Positions 7,238-16,181 of a stretch of DNA of 49,657 nucleotides are shown in pieces. Position numbers and translations under genes: made by a program. The stretch comes from an uncultured Hyphomicrobiales bacterium (lineage in GTDB: Bacteria > Pseudomonadota > Alphaproteobacteria > Rhizobiales > Devosiaceae). Positions within the stretch are counted from its first letter, which is position 1. The number at the start of each line of letters is the position of its first letter. The notes under the pieces were generated by a model that was not told the DNA's origin, did not search any database, and saw nothing but the letters and a program-made list of their open reading frames with translations. The stretch spans positions 1 to 49,657 of the forward strand of contig CAIKKY010000030.1 of assembly GCA_903828145.1 (NCBI GenBank), given 5' to 3'.

Positions 7238-8236
7238 ATGACCAAACAGAAGCATATGCGGGGCCTCAGCACCCTGCTGGGCACCGTGGCACTCGTTGCG
7301 GGCTTCTCGGGCATCGCCCGGGCTGAAGACATTGAAGTCGCTTACCTCTCGGCCAGCTCGGCCAACACCTGGCTCGCGACCTCGCTCGTCGAGATGCAGA
7401 AAGTGGCCGCGGCCAATGGCATCAAGATCACCGAGTTCGACGCCCAGTTCGATCCGGCCAAGCAGACCGCTCAGGTGCAGGATGCCATCGCGTCGGGCAA
7501 GTACAAGGGCATGATCCTTGTCGCGCTGACCGGCGCTGGCGCCATCCCCGATGTGCAGGCCGCGCTCGATGCCGGCATGCAGGTCGTTGGCCTCAATCAG
7601 GTCATCGGCGCCGATCTGACCACTTCGGATCCGCAGGTTGAAGGCATGGCCGCATCGGTCATGGCCGCGCCCTACCGGTCTGGCGTGCGTCTCGGCATGC
7701 TGACGATCAAGGCCTGCGAAAACGTTGATCCGTGCGGCGTGGCCTATATCTATGGCATCAAGGGCATTCCGCTCGATGTCGCCATGCGTCAGGGCTTCGA
7801 CGACGCGCTGAAGGACCACGCCAATATCTCGGTCGTGGCTGAAGGCGAAGGCAAGTATCTCGGGCCCGATGGCGGCATTGCCGCGACCCAGGATATCCTG
7901 CAGCTCAACAAGCCCTTCCAGGTCATGATCGGTTCCGACCAGTCGATCCAGGGCTCGGCGATTGCGCTGAAGGACGCCGGCATGGCGCCGGGTACCGTGA
8001 AGCTCATCGGTCTCGGTGGCTCGGCCCCCGCGATTGAAGGCATCAAGGATGGCAGCTGGTACGGCGGCGTGTTTGGCGCTCCGGCCGATGAAGGCCGTCT
8101 CGCCATGGAGGCCATGGTCAAGGCGCTTGCCGATGGCACCAAGTCGGGCGGTCTCGATCCGCTGACCACCATTCCCGATGAAGGCCTGATCACCAAGGAC
8201 AATGTCGACAAGTTCTCGGCGCAGTGGAACGGCTGA
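7238..8236 (+). CDS. ribose-type ABC transporter, periplasmic substrate-binding protein
   Basis: 332 residues from ATG 7238, with AGGGGGA seven bases upstream. A signal peptide is clear (KQKHMRGL, hydrophobic stretch, ARA-ED cleavage). The mature protein has the periplasmic-binding type I (RbsB/XylF-like) pattern: IEVAYLSASSANTW, repeated IASGKYKGMILVAL and DVQAALDAGMQVVGLNQ, then VMIGSDQSIQGSAIALKDAG. This class binds sugars, but relatives also bind purines, autoinducers and other small molecules. Its operon continues into hydantoinase and DUF917 genes rather than sugar enzymes, which suggests a non-sugar or modified cyclic ligand. Two Cys (KACENVDPCG) may form a disulfide. Confidence 0.85.
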   Translation: MTKQKHMRGLSTLLGTVALVAGFSGIARAEDIEVAYLSASSANTWLATSLVEMQKVAAANGIKITEFDAQFDPAKQTAQVQDAIASGKYKGMILVALTGAGAIPDVQAALDAGMQVVGLNQVIGADLTTSDPQVEGMAASVMAAPYRSGVRLGMLTIKACENVDPCGVAYIYGIKGIPLDVAMRQGFDDALKDHANISVVAEGEGKYLGPDGGIAATQDILQLNKPFQVMIGSDQSIQGSAIALKDAGMAPGTVKLIGLGGSAPAIEGIKDGSWYGGVFGAPADEGRLAMEAMVKALADGTKSGGLDPLTTIPDEGLITKDNVDKFSAQWNG

Positions 8237-9745
8237 GTGGCCGATTCTGTAGCCAATACGCACAGTTTGCTGACCCTTTCGGGGGTCAGCAAGCATTTCG
8301 GTGGGGTGGATGCGCTCAGCGATATCTCCATCGCCTTCGAAGCCGGTAAGGTTCATGCGCTTGTCGGTGAAAACGGCGCCGGTAAATCGACCCTCGGCAA
8401 GCTGATCCTCGGCATTCATCGCCCCAGCGGCGGGACGATTGCGCTGGACGGCAAAGACATCAGCATCGAAGAGCCTGCCGCCGCGCTGCGGCTCGGCCTC
8501 GTCGGCATCGCGCAGGAATTGTCGCTGATGCCGCGTGCCAATGTCATGGACAATATCGCGCTGGGGCGCGAGGTGACCCGCCGGGGCCTCGTCGACCGCG
8601 CAGCAACGCTCAAAGCCGTCAAAGACGTGATGGACCGCTACGACATGCGGCTCGATCCGTTCGCCATTGTCGGCGACCTGCCCATGGCCGAACGCCAGAA
8701 GGTTGAAATCCTGCGCGCCCTGTCGCGCGACGCCCGCCTGATTATTTTCGATGAGCCCACGGCGCGGCTTGCCACCCATCAGGCAAAACAGCTGCTCGGA
8801 CTCATTCGCGCGCTCGCCGCTGCGGGCAAGGCCGTGATCTATGTCTCGCACTTCCTCGATGAAATTCTTGAGGTGTCCGACACCATCACCGTGCTGCGCA
8901 ACGGCCGGTTGATCAGCACCCGTCCCGCATCTGTCGAAACCCGCGCCACGCTGGTCGCAGGCGTCACCGGGCAGGATTATCAATCGCAGTTTCCGCCCCT
9001 GCCCCCCGCGCCCGCCGATGGAGCACCGCTGGTTCGCGTGCGCAATCTGACCGCCAAAGGCGTGTTCGAAGGCATCAACCTTGAGGTGCGTCCGGGCGAA
9101 ATCGTCGGGCTGGCTGGCCTCGTGGGCGCAGGGCGCAGTGAAGTGGCCCACGCCATCTATGGCGCGCTGGCGGTTGATTCCGGCGAGATCGAGTTTGACG
9201 GCAAGCCCCTCACCGGCCCCATCCGCCGCCGGATTGACCTTGGCATGGCGATGATCCCGGAATCGCGGCGCGATCAGGCCCTGTTTCTCGGGCGGCCGAT
9301 CCTCGAAAATATCGCGCTGCCCTATCTCAAGCGCTTCAGCCGCCTGTCGTGGCTCAACAAGCGCGCCGAAAAAGCGTCGGTTGAGACAGCGGCAGCCAAC
9401 ACGGCCATGAAATTTGGCGCCCTGAGCGACCGGGCCGATACGCTGTCCGGCGGCAACCAGCAGAAGATTCTGTTCGCGCGGGCCGCCATTGGCCGACCCC
9501 GCCTCCTGATCGCTGATGAGCCGACGCGCGGTGTGGATGTGGGTGCCAAGCGGAGCATCTATCAGATGATCGCCAAGCTGGCCGCCGAGGGCGAAGCCAT
9601 CCTGCTCATCTCATCGGAAATTGAAGAAATCATGGGTCTCAGCCATCGCGTGGTCGTGCTGTCGCGCGGCCGTGTGGCAGCCCAGTTACAGGGCGCAGCC
9701 TTGACCGAAAAAGCGGTCATCGAGGCAGCGTTCAGTGGAGGTTAA
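8237..9745 (+). CDS. ribose-type ABC transporter, tandem ATP-binding protein
   Basis: 502 residues from a GTG that directly follows the TGA of the binding-protein gene (no gap), so translational coupling is likely. It has two ATPase halves as in RbsA/MglA. The first has Walker A GENGAGKST (44-52) and Walker B with D172-E173. The second has the degenerate GLVGAGRSE Walker A, LSGGNQQK signature (403-410) and ADEPTRGVDVG. The first half's signature reads LPMAERQKVEI, usual for the family. It powers import through the permease encoded next. Confidence 0.92.
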   Translation: MADSVANTHSLLTLSGVSKHFGGVDALSDISIAFEAGKVHALVGENGAGKSTLGKLILGIHRPSGGTIALDGKDISIEEPAAALRLGLVGIAQELSLMPRANVMDNIALGREVTRRGLVDRAATLKAVKDVMDRYDMRLDPFAIVGDLPMAERQKVEILRALSRDARLIIFDEPTARLATHQAKQLLGLIRALAAAGKAVIYVSHFLDEILEVSDTITVLRNGRLISTRPASVETRATLVAGVTGQDYQSQFPPLPPAPADGAPLVRVRNLTAKGVFEGINLEVRPGEIVGLAGLVGAGRSEVAHAIYGALAVDSGEIEFDGKPLTGPIRRRIDLGMAMIPESRRDQALFLGRPILENIALPYLKRFSRLSWLNKRAEKASVETAAANTAMKFGALSDRADTLSGGNQQKILFARAAIGRPRLLIADEPTRGVDVGAKRSIYQMIAKLAAEGEAILLISSEIEEIMGLSHRVVVLSRGRVAAQLQGAALTEKAVIEAAFSGG

Positions 9746-9746
9746 C

Positions 9747-10685
9747 GTGCAACGCGCCATGAATTTCACCCGGACCTACGGGATCCTGATCGTCACCGTG
9801 CTGATGTTCATCGCGCTGGCGCTGACCACCGACGGGTTTGCGACCTGGCGCAACTTCCGCAATATTCTCGATCAGCAGTCCACCGTGCTGATCGCGGCGA
9901 GCTTTCTGACCATCGCCACGATTGCCGGTAATTTCGACGTCTCGGTGTCGGCGGTCTATGTCACCGCGCCGCTCGTGGCGCTGGTGGTGGAAAACGCCAC
10001 GGGCAATGTTCCGCTCGCCATTGTGGCGGCCATCATTGCCGGGCTGGCCATGGGCCTGTTCAACGGCATCGTGGTGTCGCGCTTCCGCATCAATTCCTTC
10101 ATTGCAACGCTCGCCACGTCTTTCATGTTTTTTGGCGCGGGCTATCTCGTGTCCGACCGCTCGCTCATGCGGCCGGTCAGCGATGCTTACCCCATGTTGG
10201 CGCGCAGCCAGTTTCTGGGGCTCACCAGCGCCACCTGGGTCTCTTTCGCCATGGTCATCATTGCCAGTGTGCTGCTGACCCAGACGCGCTTCGGGCGCAA
10301 TGTTTTCGCCACGGGCGGCAATCCGGAAGCGGCGCGCATTGCCGGCGTCAACGTGCCACGCGTGCAGATCGCTACCTTCGCGCTGCTCGCCACCGCCGCC
10401 GCCATTGCCGGTGTCATCAATTCATCGCGCTCGCTGTCAGCCCAGCCATCCGACGATTTCAGCTTTGTCTTTGCCGTGCTCACTGCGGTGATCGTGGGCG
10501 GCACATCGATTGCCGGGGGGCAGGGCGCCGTCTGGCGCACCGTGGTGGGCGCATTCTTCCTCGCCTTCATGTCCAACGGCTTCAACCTGCACCAGATCGA
10601 TCCGATCTGGCAGCGGCTGATTGAGGGTCTGGTCATCCTCATTGCGGTGGGCATTGACGCCTGGACGCAACGCAACAGCCGCTGA
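9747..10685 (+). CDS. ribose-type ABC transporter permease
   Basis: 312 residues from the GTG at 9747, chosen because GGAGG at 9737-9741 sits five bases upstream; a GTG at 9735 is also in frame. The protein is strongly hydrophobic with about eight to ten membrane segments and carries the RbsC-family blocks: FDVSVSAVYVTAPLVA, GLFNGIVVSRFRINSFIATLAT, GGNPEAARIAGVNV and VIVGGTSIAGGQGAVWRTVVGA. It forms the inner-membrane channel with the preceding ATPase. Confidence 0.9.
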   Translation: MQRAMNFTRTYGILIVTVLMFIALALTTDGFATWRNFRNILDQQSTVLIAASFLTIATIAGNFDVSVSAVYVTAPLVALVVENATGNVPLAIVAAIIAGLAMGLFNGIVVSRFRINSFIATLATSFMFFGAGYLVSDRSLMRPVSDAYPMLARSQFLGLTSATWVSFAMVIIASVLLTQTRFGRNVFATGGNPEAARIAGVNVPRVQIATFALLATAAAIAGVINSSRSLSAQPSDDFSFVFAVLTAVIVGGTSIAGGQGAVWRTVVGAFFLAFMSNGFNLHQIDPIWQRLIEGLVILIAVGIDAWTQRNSR

Positions 10686-10716
10686 ACACAGAACGATACG
10701 AAAAAAGGAACCCGAG

Positions 10717-12255
10717 ATGATCCGGATCGGCGTGGACGTGGGCGGCACCAATACCGACGCAGTGGTGCTGAACGGGCCTGAAGTCATTGGCGGGGCCAAG
10801 CGGCCCACCACGGCCGATGTGCATTCGGGCGTGCGGGCGGCGATTGCCGCAGCGCTCGAGGCGGCGGCCATGGCGCCAGCCTCGGTCGATGCCGTCATGG
10901 TCGGTACCACGCATTTCGTCAACGCGCTCGTTGAGCGCAAGCGCCTCGCGCCAACTGGCCTGATCCGCCTGTGCCTGCCGTCCGGATCGAGCCTCAAGCC
11001 CTTTGCCGATTGGCCGACGGACCTGATGCAATCCATGGGCCTCGGCTTCCGCCTCGTCGATGGCGGCTATGAGATGGATGGCCGCGAACTGGCCCCACTC
11101 AACCCCGGGCAGATCCTAACGGCCGTGCGCGAGCTGCGCGCAGAAGGCTGCACAGAACTCGCGATCAGTGCCGTATTCGCCACCATTCGCGGCGATTCCG
11201 AGCGCGAAGCGGCGGCGCTCATTGCGGCCGAATTCCCCGATATGGCGATCACCCTCAGCCAGGACATCGGCCGCATTGGCCTGCTCGAACGCGAAAATGC
11301 CGCGACGATCAACGCGGCGCTACGCCCGCTGGCCGAAAGCGTGGTCGCGGCCTTCGGTTCGATCCGCGAAGCCATGGGCCTCAAGTGCCCGCTGTTTTTC
11401 ACCGCCAATGACGGCACGCTCATCGATTCCGCCGAAGTCGCGCGCCTGCCGGTGCTGACCTTCGCCTGCGGCCCGACCAATTCCATGCGCGGCGCTGCCT
11501 ATCTGTCGGGCGTCAAAAACGCGCTGGTTGTCGATATCGGCGGCACCACCACCGATGTGGGCGAAGTGCGCGACGGCTTCCCGCGCCTTGCTGGCACTTC
11601 GGTTGAAGTGGTCGATGTGCGCACCAATTTCTCCATGCCCGATGTCATCAGCGTCGGCCTCGGCGGCGGCTCGCTGATCAAGCCCGGCGGGCGTGTCGGG
11701 CCGGAATCGGTGGGCCGCGAACTCATCACCAGGGCCATGGTCTTTGGCGGCGATACGCTCACCGCCTCCGATATTGTCGTGGCGGCTGGCCGCGCGACAA
11801 TGGGCACGCATCCGGCCCCGAAGGTCGAGAACATCGAGGCCTATCTCGCGGCCATCGAGCAGATCGTGGCCGATGCCGTGGCCCGCTCGCGCACCAGTGC
11901 CGAAGTCATGCCGGTTCTCGCCGTGGGCGGCGGGTCGGTGCTGATGGGCGATGAGGTCGATGGGCTCAAGGTCATCCGCCCGCCGCATTTCGATCTCGCC
12001 AATGCCGTCGGGGCCGCCATTGCACAAATCTCCGGCGAAAGCTCGAAGATCATCCCGGTCACGGCGGGCCTCACGCGCGAGGAAGCCATCGAGAGCGTCG
12101 CCGCCGAAGCGCGGGCCATGGCAATTGCGCGGGGCGCCGCCCCGGACTCGATCATCGTACTGTCGAAATCCGATGTGCCGCTCTCCTATCTGCCCGGAAA
12201 TAACCTGTCGATCAGCGTCACCGTGGTCGGCGATCTCAAGCTGGAGGCCCGCTGA
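10717..12255 (+). CDS. hydantoinase/oxoprolinase family protein (short HyuA-like)
   Basis: 512 residues from ATG 10717 after AAAAGGAA. An open upstream extension overlaps the permease and is ignored. It carries the paired phosphate-binding motifs of the ASKHA-fold hydantoinase/oxoprolinase family: IGVDVGGTNTDAVVL at the start and ALVVDIGGTTTDVGEV in the middle, with MVGTTHFVNALVERKRL between. It is shorter than classical HyuA (about 690 residues) and lacks the C-terminal part. Family members hydrolyse cyclic amides with ATP. It is co-transcribed with the upstream importer and overlaps the DUF917 gene at the stop/start, a pairing seen widely in bacteria. Confidence 0.85.
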   Translation: MIRIGVDVGGTNTDAVVLNGPEVIGGAKRPTTADVHSGVRAAIAAALEAAAMAPASVDAVMVGTTHFVNALVERKRLAPTGLIRLCLPSGSSLKPFADWPTDLMQSMGLGFRLVDGGYEMDGRELAPLNPGQILTAVRELRAEGCTELAISAVFATIRGDSEREAAALIAAEFPDMAITLSQDIGRIGLLERENAATINAALRPLAESVVAAFGSIREAMGLKCPLFFTANDGTLIDSAEVARLPVLTFACGPTNSMRGAAYLSGVKNALVVDIGGTTTDVGEVRDGFPRLAGTSVEVVDVRTNFSMPDVISVGLGGGSLIKPGGRVGPESVGRELITRAMVFGGDTLTASDIVVAAGRATMGTHPAPKVENIEAYLAAIEQIVADAVARSRTSAEVMPVLAVGGGSVLMGDEVDGLKVIRPPHFDLANAVGAAIAQISGESSKIIPVTAGLTREEAIESVAAEARAMAIARGAAPDSIIVLSKSDVPLSYLPGNNLSISVTVVGDLKLEAR

Positions 12256-13325
12256 TGTCCCGCCGGAGCGTTTTTGAAGTTGATCGTCTGGCACTGAGCC
12301 GCATTGCCGATGGCGGCGCGGTGTTGGGCTCGGGCGGCGGCGGCAACCCCTATGTCGGCCGTCTCATGGCCGAACAGGTGCTCACCGGTGGCAAAACCGT
12401 GCCGGTGGTCGATATCGATCAGTTCGCCGATGACGAGCTGATCCTGCCCATCGCCATGATGGGCGCGCCCTCGGTGATGCAGGAAAAATTCCCGAGCGGG
12501 AAGGAAATCCCGGCGCTCGTCGCCATGATGGAACGGCTGATGGGCCGCAAGGTCTCGGCCATTCTCTGCATCGAGGCCGGTGGGCTCAATTCCACCATTC
12601 CCTTCGTGGCGGCGGCTGCCGCCGGGCTCCCCATCATCGACGGCGACGGCATGGGCCGGGCCTTCCCCGAATTGCAGATGGTGACCTTCACCCTCGGTGG
12701 CCTCACCGCCACGCCCATGGCCATGTTCGACGACAAGGGCAATGGCGCGACCTTCGATACGGTCTCCAACAAGTGGACCGAGCGGCTGGCGCGGGCGCTC
12801 ACCATCGAGATGGGCGGCTCGGCCATGGTTGGCCTTTATGCCGCCACCGCCGGACAGATGAAGCCCTATCTGGTGCGCGGCAGCCTGAGCATGGCGCATC
12901 GCATCGGCGAGCTGATGGCCGAACACGGGGCGGGGGCCGCCCGCGTGCTCGCCGAAACCTACAAGGGCGCCGTGCTGTTTTCGGGCCGGGTTCGCGATGT
13001 GGCGCGCCGCAACGAGGGCGGCTTCACGCGCGGTACTGTGGCGATTGAAGGGACGGGCGATTTCCGCCGCCGCGAGGTGACGCTGTCGTTCCAGAACGAG
13101 TTCCTGGCCGCTGAGGAAAGTGGCCGCGTCCTCGCGACGACGCCGGACCTGATCACGCTGCTCGATGCCAATACCGGCCAGCCGGTGACCGCCGAAATGG
13201 TGAAATACGGCCTCGCCGTTAACGTGCTGGGCCTCCCCTGCGCCCCGATCTGGCGCACGAAAGAGGCACTGGATCTGGTTGGGCCCCGCTATTTCGGGCT
13301 CGACGTGGACTACCGGCCGCTCTGA
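12255..13325 (+). CDS. DUF917 family (S-methyl-thiohydantoin desulfurase-like) protein
   Basis: 356 residues; ATG 12255 shares a base with the upstream TGA. The N-terminal hallmark GSGGGGNPYVGR (~24-35) and the following VVDIDQFADDELILPIAMMGAPSV mark the DUF917 family. This family has more recently been named after S-methyl-thiohydantoin desulfurases linked to thiohydantoin breakdown (stated from general knowledge, moderate certainty). Next to an ATP-dependent hydantoinase, a sensible reading is that it makes or processes a hydantoin that the partner opens. There is no signal peptide. Its last 16 bases overlap the end of the convergent LuxR gene. Confidence 0.8.
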   Translation: MSRRSVFEVDRLALSRIADGGAVLGSGGGGNPYVGRLMAEQVLTGGKTVPVVDIDQFADDELILPIAMMGAPSVMQEKFPSGKEIPALVAMMERLMGRKVSAILCIEAGGLNSTIPFVAAAAAGLPIIDGDGMGRAFPELQMVTFTLGGLTATPMAMFDDKGNGATFDTVSNKWTERLARALTIEMGGSAMVGLYAATAGQMKPYLVRGSLSMAHRIGELMAEHGAGAARVLAETYKGAVLFSGRVRDVARRNEGGFTRGTVAIEGTGDFRRREVTLSFQNEFLAAEESGRVLATTPDLITLLDANTGQPVTAEMVKYGLAVNVLGLPCAPIWRTKEALDLVGPRYFGLDVDYRPL

Positions 13326-14809
13326 GCCGGGGTCGCTGCAATCCACCCCCGCGACCGGGCGGCATTCAGCGCGTCGGCGCGGCGGTGGACGCCGAGCTTT
13401 TTGTAGATATTGCGCAGGTGGAATTTCACCGCCGCTTCGCTCACGCCCATTTCGCGGGCGAGGCGCTTGTTGTTGGTGAGTCCGGTGAGCCGCCGCACGA
13501 TGCCGAATTCGGCTGAGGTGAGTTCGGCCGGGCAGGGGCTGTCGCTCTCGGGGGCGTTGAGCAGCGTATCGCGCACGATCCGCGCCCGATCAACAAAGCG
13601 CCGCCGCGTGAGGCATTCGCGGCAGAAGAGCGCAATGGTTTCGCGCTCGCGCCGCGCCAGCCAGACCCAGCCCTGCGCCTCGATCAGGTCGATGGCCGCC
13701 CAAAAGGGCGGAGCGGCGAGATCGAACCGGCCTTCGCTGAGCCGCCGTGCGGCCAGGGCCAGGTCGCGCGCGGCGCGCATACGGTCGAGCGCCAGCGGTG
13801 CCTCTTCGGTATCACGGCCCCAATTCGTCACCACGGTTTCGGCATCGGCGAGGAGCAGCAGCACATGCCGTTCCGACAGATCGGCATGGTCAAAGAGCCA
13901 GGTGCGGTCGCCCTTTTTGCGCCGGGTCAGGTCTTCGCGCAGCAATTGCATCACCGGCAACAGGTGAGTCATGCCGCGCAGCCGCAGGATGGCTTCGATT
14001 TCGCCATGATACTGCAGCGCCAGCGGATCGTCCTCGGCAGAGCGCAGGTGCAGTGCGGCGAGAACGAGATAGGTCTCGGGCCAGATTTCGCCGGCAAACA
14101 GCGTCTCCTTGAGCGGCCGCAATTGCTCGAGCGTGGGTAAACGCCCGGTCGCCTCCGCATCAACCCAGAGCCGGGTGATCTCGACCATGGCCCGTTCGCA
14201 ATCGGTATCGGGCACGGTGCCGAAAAAACCATCGGCCCGCGCGAGCGCTGCCGAGGCGTTGGCCAGCCGGCCGCGATAGACCGCGATATAGGCCTGGTGC
14301 AGATGGATAAAGCCGCGCAGGTAATCGCTGCCGCATTGCGCATAGGCATTGTCGGCAAGGCCACAGAGCTGCTCGGCCATATGCGTGTCCGAGCGCCTCA
14401 GTGCAAACAGGGTCAGCACATTGTAGAGGGCGCCCTGGCAGATCGCATCATCGGGATCAAAGCTCGAAATGGTATCGAGATAGCGCCAGAAGGTCTCCTC
14501 GAGCGGCGTTTCCTTGCTGGTGAGGAGGAACAGGAGTTCGAAAATCAGCAGCGGGGCCTGCCGCTCGCTGAGCGCGCCCAGCTGGTCAAGCAGCGCGATA
14601 TCGGGGTCGAGTCCCTCGGCGCGGATCAGGTGCGTCAGCCGTTTCAACGCCTGCTGATAGCGGCCAAGCTTGTAGTCGAGAAGGGTCTTGGCCATCTGCG
14701 CGTCGAGATCGGGCCCGACATCGCTCAAAAGCCCGCTGTAGCGCGAGGGCGGCATGGCCAGACAGTGCCGAAAATCCGGCGTGATCGGTGGGGCGGCCGC
14801 GGGCATCAT
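13310..14809 (-). CDS. LuxR-family transcriptional regulator with long helical N-domain
   Basis: 499 residues from ATG 14809 (14806 is also possible). The last ~65 residues are a LuxR/GerE helix-turn-helix: LTSAEFGIVRRLTGLTNNKRLAREMGVSEAAVKFHLRNIYKKL. The first ~420 residues are alpha-helical repeats rich in Leu/Ala, of the MalT/TPR type, and lack the P-loop ATPase of full MalT proteins. It diverges from the XRE-cupin regulator and converges on the importer/hydantoinase operon. It may control either hydantoinase operon, which is inferred from position only. Confidence 0.85.
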   Translation of the reverse strand: MMPAAAPPITPDFRHCLAMPPSRYSGLLSDVGPDLDAQMAKTLLDYKLGRYQQALKRLTHLIRAEGLDPDIALLDQLGALSERQAPLLIFELLFLLTSKETPLEETFWRYLDTISSFDPDDAICQGALYNVLTLFALRRSDTHMAEQLCGLADNAYAQCGSDYLRGFIHLHQAYIAVYRGRLANASAALARADGFFGTVPDTDCERAMVEITRLWVDAEATGRLPTLEQLRPLKETLFAGEIWPETYLVLAALHLRSAEDDPLALQYHGEIEAILRLRGMTHLLPVMQLLREDLTRRKKGDRTWLFDHADLSERHVLLLLADAETVVTNWGRDTEEAPLALDRMRAARDLALAARRLSEGRFDLAAPPFWAAIDLIEAQGWVWLARRERETIALFCRECLTRRRFVDRARIVRDTLLNAPESDSPCPAELTSAEFGIVRRLTGLTNNKRLAREMGVSEAAVKFHLRNIYKKLGVHRRADALNAARSRGWIAATPAQSGR

Positions 14810-15001
14810 TCAACAAGGCTCCGCCCGGCGCCCGCAACGCCGGAATGCCTCACAGAAAACGGCGCGGAAAACCTCATCCTGCCACTGCGTTTACGGGCCC
14901 CCAAAGCACGGAAATAAGCCCCGGATGCGCTGAGCGGCCCGGTGACTTGCCCCCGTCATCTCCAGAGCCTGCCATGGATTTTAATACAGGTAAAGAAATC
15001 A

Positions 15002-15030
15002 TTGACGCCGGGTTTTCCCGCCCCCATGAT
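15002..15030 (+). promoter_or_regulatory. candidate sigma-70 promoter of the XRE-cupin/hyu operon
   Basis: TTGACG (15002-15007), a 17-base spacer and CATGAT (15025-15030) make a reasonable -35/-10 pair. A CGGG-TTTT-CCCG dyad lies in the spacer. If correct, transcription would start near 15037. The regulator's start would then be the GTG at 15073, not the ATG at 14974. Confidence 0.4.
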
Positions 15031-15072
15031 CCGGGTTGTCATACGGAGCAGTCGCGCAACACCGGGGGCATT

Positions 15073-15684
15073 GTGCAAAACGCCGTATCGAAATCGGTGC
15101 TGTTGAGTCTGGGCCAAAAGCTGCGCAGCCGCAGGAAGGCGCTGGGCCTGACGCTGGAGCAGGTGGCCCATGCGACCGCGCTGACGGCCGGATTCATCTC
15201 GCTGGTCGAACGCGATCTTGCCACGCCTTCCATCGCGTCGGTTTCGGCGCTGGCTGCGGCCCTTTCGGCCTCCATGGGCGAATTCCTCGATAGCCCGCCC
15301 GGGCCCGAAACACTGACCCGCGCCGACCGGCGGCAGGTCTATGCAGTGGCGACAGGCGGCATGCGCTACGAACGCCTCTCCAACGTTTTTGAGGGCTCAA
15401 CCCTCCGGTCGGTGATCGTGCACGAGCCGCCCGGCCACCGCAGCGAGCCGGTGAGCCATCCGGGCGAAGAACTCATCTATGTCGTCTCCGGCGCGCTCAC
15501 GGTTGAGCTGGAGGGCGATGTGACCATCCTCAGGGCTGGGGACTCCATTCACTTTTCGTCACGCCGCACGCACGCCACCTGGAACCATACGACCGAAACG
15601 GCGGCGGTGCTCTGGTGCGGCACCATGGATATTTTTGGTGAGGGGGAGGCGACGAGCCCCCTCACAGGCGGGACATTCTCATGA
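15073..15684 (+). CDS. XRE-family regulator with C-terminal cupin sensor
   Basis: 203 residues from GTG 15073. ATG 14974 would add 33 poorly conserved residues and lies upstream of the candidate promoter. The helix-turn-helix (LGQKLRSRRKALGLTLEQVA, then TAGFISLVERDLATPS) occupies about residues 11-65. A cupin_2 domain follows (~100-190: EPPGHRSEPVSHPGEELIYVVSGAL, LRAGDSIHFSS, HATWNH). Such proteins are usually local repressors or activators of amino-acid or amide catabolism that sense a small ligand in the cupin. The stop overlaps the GAF gene (ATGA), so it heads the hyuAB operon. Confidence 0.85.
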   Translation: MQNAVSKSVLLSLGQKLRSRRKALGLTLEQVAHATALTAGFISLVERDLATPSIASVSALAAALSASMGEFLDSPPGPETLTRADRRQVYAVATGGMRYERLSNVFEGSTLRSVIVHEPPGHRSEPVSHPGEELIYVVSGALTVELEGDVTILRAGDSIHFSSRRTHATWNHTTETAAVLWCGTMDIFGEGEATSPLTGGTFS

Positions 15685-16181
15685 CAGACCTCGATATATT
15701 CCAGCGCGCGCTGGCAGCAGCAAACGGGCCAGAAGCCGTCTTCCAGGCGCTCGAAACCCTGGCGCACAAAACGGTTGGGCTGAAAGTTTTCACCACGATG
15801 AGCGTCGATGGTGCAGCGGGGCTGGCACGGCGCAGCTATTCCAACAGGCCCGAGGCTTATCCGGTCTCAGGCAGCAAACCCCTGCATGATGATCCGTGGT
15901 CCGACACCGTGCTCAAGCGGCACGAAACCCACGTGATGAATGATTACGCGCATATTGCCCGCACCTTCCCCGACCACGAGCTGATCCTGTCGCTCGGGTG
16001 CGAAAGCTGCATCAATGTGCCGGTGGTTGTCGGTGGCGAAGTCCTCGGCACCGTCAATTGTCTCGATGTCGCGGGCCATTACACGCCTGACCGCGTGAAG
16101 CGGGCCGACAGTCTCAAATTGCCTGCCGCTGCAGCATTCCTTGCCGCCCGGCATTTTGCTCAAGAAGGAAAAGCGTCATGA
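15681..16181 (+). CDS. GAF domain-containing protein
   Basis: 166 residues, overlapping both neighbours by ATGA, so it is tightly coupled to the regulator before it and hyuA after it. Nearly the whole length is one GAF-like domain, with SLGCESCINVPVVVGGEVLGTVNCLDVAGHYT as its core. Three Cys lie in this core, the first two as CESC, which could serve metal or redox chemistry. There is no output domain, so it is either a small-molecule sensor working through another protein or an enzyme-like GAF protein. Its function is not known. Confidence 0.75.
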   Translation: MTDLDIFQRALAAANGPEAVFQALETLAHKTVGLKVFTTMSVDGAAGLARRSYSNRPEAYPVSGSKPLHDDPWSDTVLKRHETHVMNDYAHIARTFPDHELILSLGCESCINVPVVVGGEVLGTVNCLDVAGHYTPDRVKRADSLKLPAAAAFLAARHFAQEGKAS

